A stretch of DNA of 64,000 nt from Chloroflexota bacterium (GTDB taxonomy: Bacteria; Chloroflexota; Anaerolineae; Anaerolineales; Villigracilaceae): assembly GCA_016234495.1 (NCBI GenBank), contig JACRBI010000024.1, positions 181,283-245,282 of the forward strand, written 5' to 3'. Of the stretch, positions 9,284-17,802 are shown in pieces. The notes under the pieces were generated by a model. That model saw only the letters and a list, made by a program, of their open reading frames with translations. It had not been told where the DNA came from and did not search any database. The position numbers and the translations under genes were made by a program. Numbering within the stretch: position 1 is the stretch's first letter; every line of letters begins with the position of its first letter.

Positions 9284-10015
9284 ATGAACCGTTCCCTCAA
9301 CATTCAAATACTTCCATTCCTGAAAAGCACCGCCCTGAAGCGCGGCGCGATCTTTGGAAGTATTCTCATTACTGCCCTGCTGGCCTTCGAGTTGTTCAAT
9401 TTTGGCACAACCTCATTCGCGCTGCAGGATGTCCTCGGTGACTTGAAATTTGCAGGGATACGCTGGTCGGCGATCCTTGCCTTTGCCTTTTGCGGAATTG
9501 ACTTTGCCGGTATTGCGCGCATCTTCACCCCGGAACAGGGACGCGACGAACCCGCCGAGGTCTGGTACCTCTTTGGAGCATGGCTGCTCGCTGCGGCATT
9601 CAACGCTATGTTGACCTGGTGGGGTGTTTCGGTGGCGATCCTCAATCATAGTGTTGAGGGAGGCTCGCTGGTTGGGCAGACAGCCATGATTAAGATTGTG
9701 CCGATCTTTGTGGCGGCAATGGTCTGGCTGATCCGTGTTCTTATTATCGGCACGTTCTCGGTGGCTGGCGAGCGTCTCTTCACACTCGCAGATGCAGGAC
9801 AGCGGCCAGCTTCGTATCAAAATAATTCGCCACGTCCTGCCGCTGTCAATCAACCGCGGAACACTAACCTGCCAGCCGCGAACTATCCGCGCCCGGCGCC
9901 CAAGCCCGTGCCGAACTTTAACGTCAATCGCCCGAGCGCCGAACCGACATATCACCCGATCGGCATGACAGCCATGGGACGCAGTGAACAGAATCCTTCA
10001 TCTGTACGAAGGTAA
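9284..10015 (+). CDS. hypothetical multi-pass membrane protein with Pro-rich tail
   Basis: Start MNRSLNIQ at 9284 after AAAGGAGAACTTCC; several TM helices; low-complexity Pro/Asn tail. Confidence 0.75.
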   Translation: MNRSLNIQILPFLKSTALKRGAIFGSILITALLAFELFNFGTTSFALQDVLGDLKFAGIRWSAILAFAFCGIDFAGIARIFTPEQGRDEPAEVWYLFGAWLLAAAFNAMLTWWGVSVAILNHSVEGGSLVGQTAMIKIVPIFVAAMVWLIRVLIIGTFSVAGERLFTLADAGQRPASYQNNSPRPAAVNQPRNTNLPAANYPRPAPKPVPNFNVNRPSAEPTYHPIGMTAMGRSEQNPSSVRR

Positions 10016-10016
10016 C

Positions 10017-10046
10017 AAAAAAGACGCCCGCACGGGCGTCTTTTTT
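10017..10046. terminator. bidirectional intrinsic terminator
   Basis: aaaaaagacgcccg ca cgggcgtctttttt between convergent genes. Confidence 0.9.
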
Positions 10047-10048
10047 GT

Positions 10049-10927
10049 TTATTCAAATTCGTCCAGCGTGCTTTCGCCGTGAGTTAAAACATACAGCCCA
10101 CGCGGATCGCCTTCGCTGTTGTCAAAGATGAAATCGGTGATGATGTAATTTTTTTCAAATGCAGTTTCAAATAATTCGCGGGTGAAGAACTTCCAGTCGC
10201 GGGCGAGGGCAAAATCTTTTAATTTGAGATCAAGAAAGTCGCCGGGAATCTCGGCAAGCAGCAGGCGCTCCTCAAAGGGTGGGACATGTTCGGGTGGATG
10301 AAGCAGGCCTTCGGTCGAAGCGTGAAGCGGATAAAAAGGACGGAGGCCAGAGCGCGTTACGTGAGTCAGCTTGAGGGTGGGACGTGATCGTTTGCCCAGT
10401 CTGCTTTCGACACGCCGCGTATTAATCCACCAATCCACCTGGAAGCGGTCGGATGGCAGGCCGGCATTCAGACCGTCGCGCATTTCGCCGTATTCGGAGC
10501 GGCGATACGTGCTGCAAACCGCGCCAAGTTTTGCGATGTTGAGATAGGCGTTGCGGCTGAGCAGAGGGTCGTATGTCCAGGTGACATGGTCAAGCCCCTG
10601 ATGTCGCACCATTTGCCATTGCGCGCGTTTGAGCGCAAAGCCGGCGCCGCCGTCGCGGTAATCGGGGTGAATGCCCATCATGTGCGAACAATGCTTGGGG
10701 CGCGGACCATCCGGCGTGGTTTCAATTCCGGGAATTCCAAAAACAAAGCCGACAAGTTTTTCATCTGTAAATGCGCCAAGCACAAGACCGCCGTTATGCA
10801 CGGCGGTGATGAGCATATGCAAGGGCACAACGTCTGTTTCGGAGCCGGGCCAGACATCGCGTTGAAGCTGCTCGACGAGTCGCATTTCTTCAGGTGTTTC
10901 GATCAGGCGGATTTGAAAATGGGACAT
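10049..10927 (-). CDS. GNAT superfamily acetyltransferase-like protein
   Basis: 292 aa; EEMRLVEQLQRDVWPGSETDVVPLHML..., LVGFVFGIPG, SHMMGIHPDYRDGGAGFALKRAQ. Confidence 0.75.
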   Translation of the reverse strand: MSHFQIRLIETPEEMRLVEQLQRDVWPGSETDVVPLHMLITAVHNGGLVLGAFTDEKLVGFVFGIPGIETTPDGPRPKHCSHMMGIHPDYRDGGAGFALKRAQWQMVRHQGLDHVTWTYDPLLSRNAYLNIAKLGAVCSTYRRSEYGEMRDGLNAGLPSDRFQVDWWINTRRVESRLGKRSRPTLKLTHVTRSGLRPFYPLHASTEGLLHPPEHVPPFEERLLLAEIPGDFLDLKLKDFALARDWKFFTRELFETAFEKNYIITDFIFDNSEGDPRGLYVLTHGESTLDEFE

Positions 10928-10929
10928 GT

Positions 10930-11883
10930 TTATCTTGGGCGCAGTGACGCAATTCTATCAGTGACTGCGCTCCATGCGCGCTGATACCACGGCTTGCGGA
11001 TCAGGTAATCGAGGCGGTAGGAAAACCGGGCGGGCATCAACCCGAAAATGCGCGGGAGGGAATCAATGGCGCAGGTGCGATTGACTGCAAAATAGTCGAG
11101 CCAGAATGAGGAGATCGGGAAATTGGGAATCACGCTTTCGAAAAACACGGTCAACGCGCGCAAGGTAACCGGCGACAACGGCATCAGAAAACGCTGTCTG
11201 TGAGTAACTTCCATGATGGCTTCGACGATCTGCTGCAGGGTGAAAAATTCTGTCCCGCCGAGTTCATAAACTTTATTGAGCGCATCATCGTTTTGAAGCG
11301 ACCACAACATACACGTCACCAGATCTTCCACCCAGACAGGCTGCACCACGCTCCGTCCGCCGGCTGCGATGGGAAACACACCAACTGAAGAACGGATGAG
11401 CCGCGCAAGGTTATTCGTAAAATGGTCTTCCGCGCCATACACCAGCGAACTGCGCAGGATCGTATAAGGCACAGTCCCATTGCGGATGTATTCCTCGGCG
11501 ATTCCCTTTGCTTTGAATGCGGGATATCCCGAAGCGCGCGCCGCGCCAATGTGACTGAGGTACACGATTCTTTCCACGCCTGCATCTGATGCTGCTTCGA
11601 CGAGATTTTTCGTGCCTTGAATGTCTGCCGTCAAGAGGTCGCCGCGGCTGCCTTGATTCTCTGCGCTGGCAAGATGGATGATGACATCCACATCACGCAA
11701 CGCCGCTCGCAATCCGCGCACATCTGCCAGCGACACCACCGCCACCTCCACAGGGACTCCCTTGGGCAGGCGCGGCGTGCGCGGCGAAGGGCGGATCAAC
11801 GTCCGCAGCGGGTATCCAATGGATGAAAGCTGGCGCACAACCGCCCGCCCGATAAAACCGGTCGCGCCCGTAATGAGAATCAT
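10930..11883 (-). CDS. NAD-dependent epimerase/dehydratase-like (atypical SDR) protein
   Basis: MILITGATGFIGRAVVRQL Rossmann motif; VERIVYLSHIGA; RSSLVYG. Confidence 0.9.
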   Translation of the reverse strand: MILITGATGFIGRAVVRQLSSIGYPLRTLIRPSPRTPRLPKGVPVEVAVVSLADVRGLRAALRDVDVIIHLASAENQGSRGDLLTADIQGTKNLVEAASDAGVERIVYLSHIGAARASGYPAFKAKGIAEEYIRNGTVPYTILRSSLVYGAEDHFTNNLARLIRSSVGVFPIAAGGRSVVQPVWVEDLVTCMLWSLQNDDALNKVYELGGTEFFTLQQIVEAIMEVTHRQRFLMPLSPVTLRALTVFFESVIPNFPISSFWLDYFAVNRTCAIDSLPRIFGLMPARFSYRLDYLIRKPWYQRAWSAVTDRIASLRPR

Positions 11884-11905
11884 GGATGGGATTATAGCAG
11901 AGGGG

Positions 11906-11935
11906 GTACAGTAAGCAGTGGGCAGAATACAGCAG
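11906..11935. repeat. degenerate heptad array
   Basis: (xxxxCAG)n: GGTACAG TAAGCAG TGGGCAG AATACAG CAGGCGC. Confidence 0.6.
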
Positions 11936-11962
11936 GCGCTGCAGGCCAGGGCGCCTGGCGCA

Positions 11963-12013
11963 AATTTTTATTGAGTTTCGCGAAAATTCGCTCAATTCGC
12001 ACCATTCGCGTTA
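11963..12013. repeat. 9-nt period array
   Basis: TTCGC words at 9-nt spacing: aaaaTTCGCtcaaTTCGCaccaTTCGCgtt. Confidence 0.6.
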
Positions 12014-12078
12014 ATCCTTGCTAAAAATTTGAAAACGTGCCCCCTTGAAAACAAAAATCCCGCATTCACAGGATTTTG

Positions 12079-12156
12079 TCGGCGCTGACGCAACGCGCTC
12101 GAACCCCCCTTGCATAAGATAAGGTGTGGGCGCTGACGCAGAGCGCTCGAACCCTG
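12079..12156 (-). repeat. two degenerate copies of a tRNA-Val 3'-end-like sequence
   Basis: Minus strand GGGTTCGAGCGCTCTGCGTCAGCGCC(CACA) and GGGTTCGAGCGCGTTGCGTCAGCGCC(GACAAAAT), resembling tRNA end GGGTTCGAGTCCCTCAGCGCC(CACAAAAT). Confidence 0.65.
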
Positions 12157-12166
12157 GTTTATTTTG

Positions 12167-12240
12167 TGGGCGCTGAGGGACTCGAACCCCCGACCCCCTC
12201 GGTGTAAACGAGGTGCTCTAACCAACTGAGCTAAGCGCCC
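12167..12240 (-). tRNA. tRNA-Val (anticodon TAC)
   Basis: GGGCGCTTAGCTCAGTTGGTTAGAGCACCTCGTTTACACCGAGGGGGTCGGGGGTTCGAGTCCCTCAGCGCCCA folds as full cloverleaf; loop TTTACAC. Confidence 0.97.
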
Positions 12241-12348
12241 GGGTGACGAGCATTATAGCATGTGATTCTAAAAATTGAAAAATTATTTTGTGACCGTGGG
12301 TATTTTATGCCTGAGTTATAATCGCATTCATTAGACAGGAGAGAACCC

Positions 12349-12771
12349 ATGACTGAATCAAAACCACTAAACTGGACCCCCGCATCGGATGTCGGCTATT
12401 CCGTGATCCGCCGTGGCGATGGCGGCATGACCTTAACTTTCACCGATCTGTCAGATGCCACACTTGCGCATTGGCATGAGTTTGCATTGGCGCACTTGCT
12501 GGAAGCAGACCGCCGCACGCGCAACCTGTACGACCTACGCGCCGTGAAGCAGATTCCCGATAAAGCCGTCCGCATGGCTGTGGATGCGAACAGCGACCCG
12601 TCTGCGCGCAATATCCGCGTGGCGGTAGTGGTAGCGGATCAATCTGTTGCGGATGCGGTTCGAAATGTGGCGGCAGGCTCTTTGCCGGAAACTGCTTCAG
12701 CCATGAAGATCTTTACCGACATCAACGCGGCAGAAGCCTGGCTGGCGCGTCCGCTGGATCAGATACCGTAA
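12349..12771 (+). CDS. hypothetical protein (STAS/SpoIIAA-like fold possible)
   Basis: 140 aa with RBS AGGAGAG; TATAAT upstream; no firm family. Confidence 0.65.
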   Translation: MTESKPLNWTPASDVGYSVIRRGDGGMTLTFTDLSDATLAHWHEFALAHLLEADRRTRNLYDLRAVKQIPDKAVRMAVDANSDPSARNIRVAVVVADQSVADAVRNVAAGSLPETASAMKIFTDINAAEAWLARPLDQIP

Positions 12772-12777
12772 TTTGAT

Positions 12778-12854
12778 GTCGTTGCGAGGAGAGCAGCGAC
12801 GAAGCAACCTCCTCACAAATTGGAGATTGCTTCGCGAAGGGCGCTCGCAATGAC
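12778..12854. repeat. REP-like long palindromic repeat
   Basis: gtcgttgcgagg...gacgaagcaacctcc tcacaaatt ggagattgcttcgc...cgctcgcaatgac. Confidence 0.8.
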
Positions 12855-13775
12855 ATGTTGAACATGAAATCACCTTCCTTGCAGATCGGGAGTTTTACAT
12901 TCAACTGGGGTTCCCGCACCTACGTGATGGGAATCTTGAATGTGACTCCCGATAGTTTTTCCGGTGACGGGATCATCGCAAAAGGGGATGCCGTGGAGGT
13001 GGCTGTCAATCAGGCCAATAACTTCCTCGCATCCGGCGCGGATATTTTGGATGTGGGCGGCGAGTCAACGCGGCCTGGTTCGTCCCCGGTCAACGCGGAT
13101 GAAGAGATGGAGCGCGTGATTCCAATTATTCACGCATTAAATAAAAATTTTCCCGAAGCATTAATTTCAATTGACACATATAAAGCGATGGTTGCCGAAG
13201 AGGCGATCAAAGCCGGCGCGCATATCGTCAACGATGTGTGGGGATTGCGTGCCGATGATGGGCTTGCGTCTGTTGCGGCGAAATATAGAACGCCGGTCAT
13301 TCTCATGCACAACCGCAGCAACCCCGCCAGCGTCGAAGTCCGCGAGAAATTTGGGAATGCCTACATCGGCGCTGAGTATGAAAACTTAATTGAAGATGTA
13401 AAACGCGAATTAATGAACAGCGTGGAACTGGCGCGCAAAGCCGGAATTGCTGAGTCGCACATTGTTCTGGATCCAGGCGTCGGGTTTGGAAAGACGCGCG
13501 AGCATAACCTGGAGCTGGTCAATCGGCTGGATGAAATCCGCAGGCTGGGATATCCCATTTTACTGGGCACATCCCGCAAATCATTTATTGGATTCACTTT
13601 GGACCTGCCGCCTGACCAACGCGTGGAAGGGACTGCGGCAACTGTGGCAGTCGGCATCGCGCGCGGCGCAGACATCATCCGCGTGCATGATGTGAAAGAG
13701 ATGGCGCGTGTGGCGAAGATGACAGATGCGATTGTGAGAAAATCATTCACCACAGATAAAAAGGATAAACACTGA
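12855..13775 (+). CDS. folP: dihydropteroate synthase
   Basis: MGILNVTPDSFSGDG, DVGGESTRPGS, DPGVGFGKTREHNLELV, GTSRKSFIG; start could be 12864. Confidence 0.96.
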   Translation: MLNMKSPSLQIGSFTFNWGSRTYVMGILNVTPDSFSGDGIIAKGDAVEVAVNQANNFLASGADILDVGGESTRPGSSPVNADEEMERVIPIIHALNKNFPEALISIDTYKAMVAEEAIKAGAHIVNDVWGLRADDGLASVAAKYRTPVILMHNRSNPASVEVREKFGNAYIGAEYENLIEDVKRELMNSVELARKAGIAESHIVLDPGVGFGKTREHNLELVNRLDEIRRLGYPILLGTSRKSFIGFTLDLPPDQRVEGTAATVAVGIARGADIIRVHDVKEMARVAKMTDAIVRKSFTTDKKDKH

Positions 13776-13828
13776 TTTTTAGATAAAAAACAAATCCTTT
13801 TCATCTGTGTTCATCTGTGGATAAGAAA

Positions 13829-15154
13829 ATGGAAGATTACTCAAAAGAACTTCTCCGCTCTGGAATTATCGAAGCAAAAACGGGCAGTCATGAATCAGCT
13901 CGACGCTATCTTGACCGCGCCATTTACATGACAGGCTCGCATAATGTGCTGGCTGAGGCGTGGTATTGGATGAGCGAGATCACTGCCGATTCTGTTGAAA
14001 AACGCAAGGCGCTTGAAAATTGTCTTTCGCATGATCTGCGTCATGCGCGGGCGCGGCGTTCGCTTGCAATCCTCGACGGAAAACTCAAAGCCGATGAGGT
14101 GATCAACCCCGACGAACTGCCCGCCGCGCCCGAAGGATTGCGACAGGCAAACGCGGATAGATTTATGTGCCCCAAATGCGGCGGACGCATGGCTTTTGCG
14201 CCTGATGGTCAGACACTTGTCTGTGATTATTGTTCACGCGGACAAGCCGTTAATGCCGGTACAAAAGAAGCGAACGAAAAGGATTTCATCGTTGCCATGG
14301 CAACCGCACGCGGACACGGCAAACCCTTGCAGGAGCAGGTTTTTCATTGCAATGGCTGCGGCGCGGAATTTATCTTGCCGCCAAAACAGATTTCGGCTTC
14401 GTGCGTCTATTGCGATTCCCCGCATGTGGTCAGCCTTGAAAAAACAAAAGACCTGCTTGCGCCGAACGGAATCATTCCGCACACATTCAACCAGAAACAG
14501 GCGATAAAATTATTAATTGACTGGGTCGAGAGCAACAACATCAAACCTGAGAAACAGGTGGAACTGCCGCGCGGGCTGTATCTTCCATTATGGACTTTTG
14601 ACATTGGCGGCGTCATTGATTACACCGGCGAAACAATCGAATACGAAGATCAAATGTTTGCAAAGCGCGGACAGAAAAAAGTTGTGCGCGTGACAGACCA
14701 GTATCCGATCATGGTGGATGACCTGCCGCTTCCCGCCTCCCGAAAACTGTCTGCTGTTTTCGTAAAGTTGATCGGCGCCTTTGACATGAAAACCATCAAG
14801 CCGTACGACCCGCGCTTCCTCGCAAACTGGCCCGCGGAAATCTACGACGTGCCCATGGCAGATGCTTCGCTGGATGCGCGCAGTCAGGCGTATGCGCGTT
14901 ACAAGGATAAACTTCCGCACTTGCTGAATGGACTCAACATTGTCCACACCTCGTCGCAAAACCTGGCAGTGGAGTCCTTCAAATTAAATTTGCTCCCCGT
15001 GTGGATGACGGAACTGCCCTTTGACGGTCGCGAACATCTGGTGTTGATCAACGGTCAGAGTGGGGTTGTCGCCAGCGATATTCCAGACAAGGCACAGCAG
15101 GAAGAATCCGAAGGCGGGTTGATGGGTTTTCTGGCGGATTTGATCAATGACTGA
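13829..15154 (+). CDS. hypothetical protein, TPR-like N-terminus plus two zinc ribbons
   Basis: CPKCGGRMAFAPDGQTLVCDYC and CNGCGAEFILPPKQISASCVYC; C-terminal domain unassigned. Confidence 0.75.
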   Translation: MEDYSKELLRSGIIEAKTGSHESARRYLDRAIYMTGSHNVLAEAWYWMSEITADSVEKRKALENCLSHDLRHARARRSLAILDGKLKADEVINPDELPAAPEGLRQANADRFMCPKCGGRMAFAPDGQTLVCDYCSRGQAVNAGTKEANEKDFIVAMATARGHGKPLQEQVFHCNGCGAEFILPPKQISASCVYCDSPHVVSLEKTKDLLAPNGIIPHTFNQKQAIKLLIDWVESNNIKPEKQVELPRGLYLPLWTFDIGGVIDYTGETIEYEDQMFAKRGQKKVVRVTDQYPIMVDDLPLPASRKLSAVFVKLIGAFDMKTIKPYDPRFLANWPAEIYDVPMADASLDARSQAYARYKDKLPHLLNGLNIVHTSSQNLAVESFKLNLLPVWMTELPFDGREHLVLINGQSGVVASDIPDKAQQEESEGGLMGFLADLIND

Positions 15155-15188
15155 CGATGGACGACAGGCCATTGTCCACGGTCTTGAT
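15150..15188. repeat. degenerate heptad array
   Basis: GACGATG GACGACA GGCCATT GTCCACG GTCTTGA; GAC core flips to GTC. Confidence 0.6.
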
Positions 15189-15199
15189 ACAATAGAGAC

Positions 15200-17707
15200 A
15201 TGCCTTCCACCCTTTCCACCCTTCGCGCGCGGCGCGAACGCCGACTCGCAAAACAGCGCACAGCATCCAACCGCACACGCGGAGCATTGCTTACAGTGGG
15301 GATGCTTCTTTCGATTCTGCTCGCCGCGCTGATCATCCTCGGCGCATTTGCCTACGCTGACATCACGCGCGATCTTCCTTCGGTTGAAATCCTTCCGCGC
15401 CTGCTCAACCCGCCCGCTGGAATTTTGTCGCAGCCCACACGTATCTTTGACCGCAGCGGACAGCAATTGCTTTTCACCTTCGCGCCGGCAGAAACATCGC
15501 GCCGGTACATTCCCATCAACGAACAAAACCCACAGCACATCCCCGAAAATTTAGTCAATGCCGTGATCGCCGTGACCGACCCGAAATTTTGGTCGCATTC
15601 CGGTTACGCCATTCAGGATTACAACAACCCCGAATCGCATCAGACCATCGCGCAAAAACTGGCCAGCGAGTTGATCACATTCAACGAAGCGCCATCGCTG
15701 CGGCGTTCCATCCGCGAGCGGATTCTTGCTGCGCAGATCACCGCGCAATTTGGGCGCACGCAGGTCATCGAGTGGCATCTCAACAGCGCGCACTTCGGCA
15801 ATTATGCTTTCGGCGTCGAAGCCGCGTCGCAGTTGTATTTCGGAAAAGCCGCCGAACAACTTACACTGGCTGAGTCTGCCATCCTTGCGGCTGCGAGCGA
15901 GACTCCTGCGCTCAATCCGCTGAATGCGCCGCAGCAGGCAATTCAACGCGGCCGCGAAGTGGTGCATATTTTGGACGAACTCGGCATGGTAAATAAAAAG
16001 GATGCGATTGCTGCGCTGGCAGAGACTCCTGAAATTCAAACAGCGGATCCGACTCCGCCCGGGCCCGCTCCTGCTTTCGTCAACATGGTCTTGTCTCAAC
16101 TAGACTCGCAAATCCCGCGTGACCGAATCGAGCGCGGCGGATTGAACATCATTACCACGCTCGATTATGAATTACAAAAACAATCCGCGTGTGTGACGGA
16201 AGCCTACGCCGCGCGCATGGCCGGGTTGACCGAATCGAAAAAAGATTGCGCGTCTGCGGGCTTGCTGCCGTCGCTGCCGCCCGCCGTCACACTCGCTGAC
16301 TCGTCTGCGAGCGCGTTGATCCTCGACCCGAATAATGGGCAGGTGCTGGCGCTGGTCGGCGAGACTGCTCAAGGCGTGGAAACTCCGCTCGTAAGCGCGC
16401 ACCAGCCCGGGTCCAGTTTGGATGCGTTTGTCTATTTAACAGGATTCACCCGCGGGTTGAGTCCAGCCTCGTTGACGTGGGATGTCCCCGATGGGGGAGT
16501 CATCCAAAACTTTGACGGTCTTTATCACGGGCCAATGCGCTTGCGGGTTGCGCTGGCGAATGATTACCAGATTCCAGTTGAGACGTTGAAGGCGCAGATG
16601 GGAATTGAAAATGTGACGAACATTGCTTCGTCGTTTGGGATTGATTTAAACAAAGACGTTTCGATGCTGAAGCTCGCTGGCGCGTACGGCGTGTTCGGAA
16701 AACAGGGAATTTATTTTGGGCAAAATGTGGGCGATGAATTTTTGCCTGTGACTGTTTTGCGCGTGGAAAGTGCCGATCATACCGTGTGGGTGGATTGGAC
16801 ACTTCCGCAAGCCAAGCCCGTGCTGACGCCTGCGCTGGCTTATTTGATGACGCATGTTTTGAGCGATGAAACCGCGCGCGGCGAATCGAATCCGCTGGAA
16901 GTTGGGCGGCCTGCGGGCGTGAAGGTCGGGCAGACTGCTGATGGACTCGATGCGTGGGCGGTTGGGTTTACGCCCGCGCATGTGGTTGTCACATGGACTG
17001 GATTGCATGGCCGCGATGCGAGTGAAATGGTTACTCCGCGATTTCCCTCCGTGTTGTGGAGTGGGCTGATGCAACTGGCTTCGGGCAATTCTCCCGCTGA
17101 CGGTTGGATTGCGCCGCAGGGCGTTTCGACCATTACGGTTTGTGACCCATCGGGGATGCTGCCCACAAGCGAATGTCCAAATTTGGTGAGCGAGATTTTC
17201 ATGAACGGCAGCGAACCCATCCAGGCGGATAATTTATTCCGCGAGTTTGACATCAACCGCGAAACGGGTCTGCTGGCAACCGTGTTCACGCCGCCTGAGT
17301 TGATTGAAACACGCGTGTATATGCTTGTCCCAGAGTCAGCGCGGAGTTGGGCATTGGGCGCAGGCTTGGAGATTCCGCCGGCATCCTATGACGCGATTCA
17401 GGCGCCGCCTGTGAATCCAAATGCAAATATCACTTCGCCTGAATTATTTGCGGATGTGAGCGGCGCTGTGAAAATAATCGGCACTGCTTCCGGCGATGAT
17501 TTTGCCTATTATCGTGTGCAGGTTGGCAAGGGCTTGAATCCGCAGGAATGGATTCAACTGGGAAGTGATGTTCCTTCAATGGTGGAAAATGGAGTCCTCG
17601 CTGAGTGGGGTACAAAAGGTCTGAGAGGACTTTACGCGATTCAACTACAGGTTGTGAGGAAGGATCAAGTGGTGGAAACCGCAGTAATTCAAGTAACCAT
17701 CAAGTAA
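15200..17707 (+). CDS. bifunctional penicillin-binding protein-like (GT51 + transpeptidase fold), catalytic motifs degenerate
   Basis: 835 aa, N-terminal TM; GT51-like ...VIEWHLNSAHFGNYAFGVEAASQLYFGKAAEQLTLAESAILAA; transpeptidase-like ...HQPGSSLDAFVYL...; active-site residues replaced (see findings). Confidence 0.88.
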   Translation: MPSTLSTLRARRERRLAKQRTASNRTRGALLTVGMLLSILLAALIILGAFAYADITRDLPSVEILPRLLNPPAGILSQPTRIFDRSGQQLLFTFAPAETSRRYIPINEQNPQHIPENLVNAVIAVTDPKFWSHSGYAIQDYNNPESHQTIAQKLASELITFNEAPSLRRSIRERILAAQITAQFGRTQVIEWHLNSAHFGNYAFGVEAASQLYFGKAAEQLTLAESAILAAASETPALNPLNAPQQAIQRGREVVHILDELGMVNKKDAIAALAETPEIQTADPTPPGPAPAFVNMVLSQLDSQIPRDRIERGGLNIITTLDYELQKQSACVTEAYAARMAGLTESKKDCASAGLLPSLPPAVTLADSSASALILDPNNGQVLALVGETAQGVETPLVSAHQPGSSLDAFVYLTGFTRGLSPASLTWDVPDGGVIQNFDGLYHGPMRLRVALANDYQIPVETLKAQMGIENVTNIASSFGIDLNKDVSMLKLAGAYGVFGKQGIYFGQNVGDEFLPVTVLRVESADHTVWVDWTLPQAKPVLTPALAYLMTHVLSDETARGESNPLEVGRPAGVKVGQTADGLDAWAVGFTPAHVVVTWTGLHGRDASEMVTPRFPSVLWSGLMQLASGNSPADGWIAPQGVSTITVCDPSGMLPTSECPNLVSEIFMNGSEPIQADNLFREFDINRETGLLATVFTPPELIETRVYMLVPESARSWALGAGLEIPPASYDAIQAPPVNPNANITSPELFADVSGAVKIIGTASGDDFAYYRVQVGKGLNPQEWIQLGSDVPSMVENGVLAEWGTKGLRGLYAIQLQVVRKDQVVETAVIQVTIK

Positions 17708-17761
17708 TGCGTAGAATAAAAAAACCACTTATAAAAAAAGCCGCTGAGATTTTCTCAACGA

Positions 17762-17797
17762 CTTCAACTTTCAAACTTTTCAACCTGTAACCTTCAA
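17762..17797. repeat. heptad-like array (CAAC words)
   Basis: CTTCAAC TTTCAAA CTTTTCAAC CTGTAAC CTTCAAC. Confidence 0.5.
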
Positions 17798-17802
17798 CGG
17801 TC

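Noticed and set aside
11992-12225. 77-aa ORF with repeated SSALRQR peptide
   Set aside because: Overlaps tRNA-Val and the tRNA-like repeats; the peptide repeat is just the nucleotide repeat translated.
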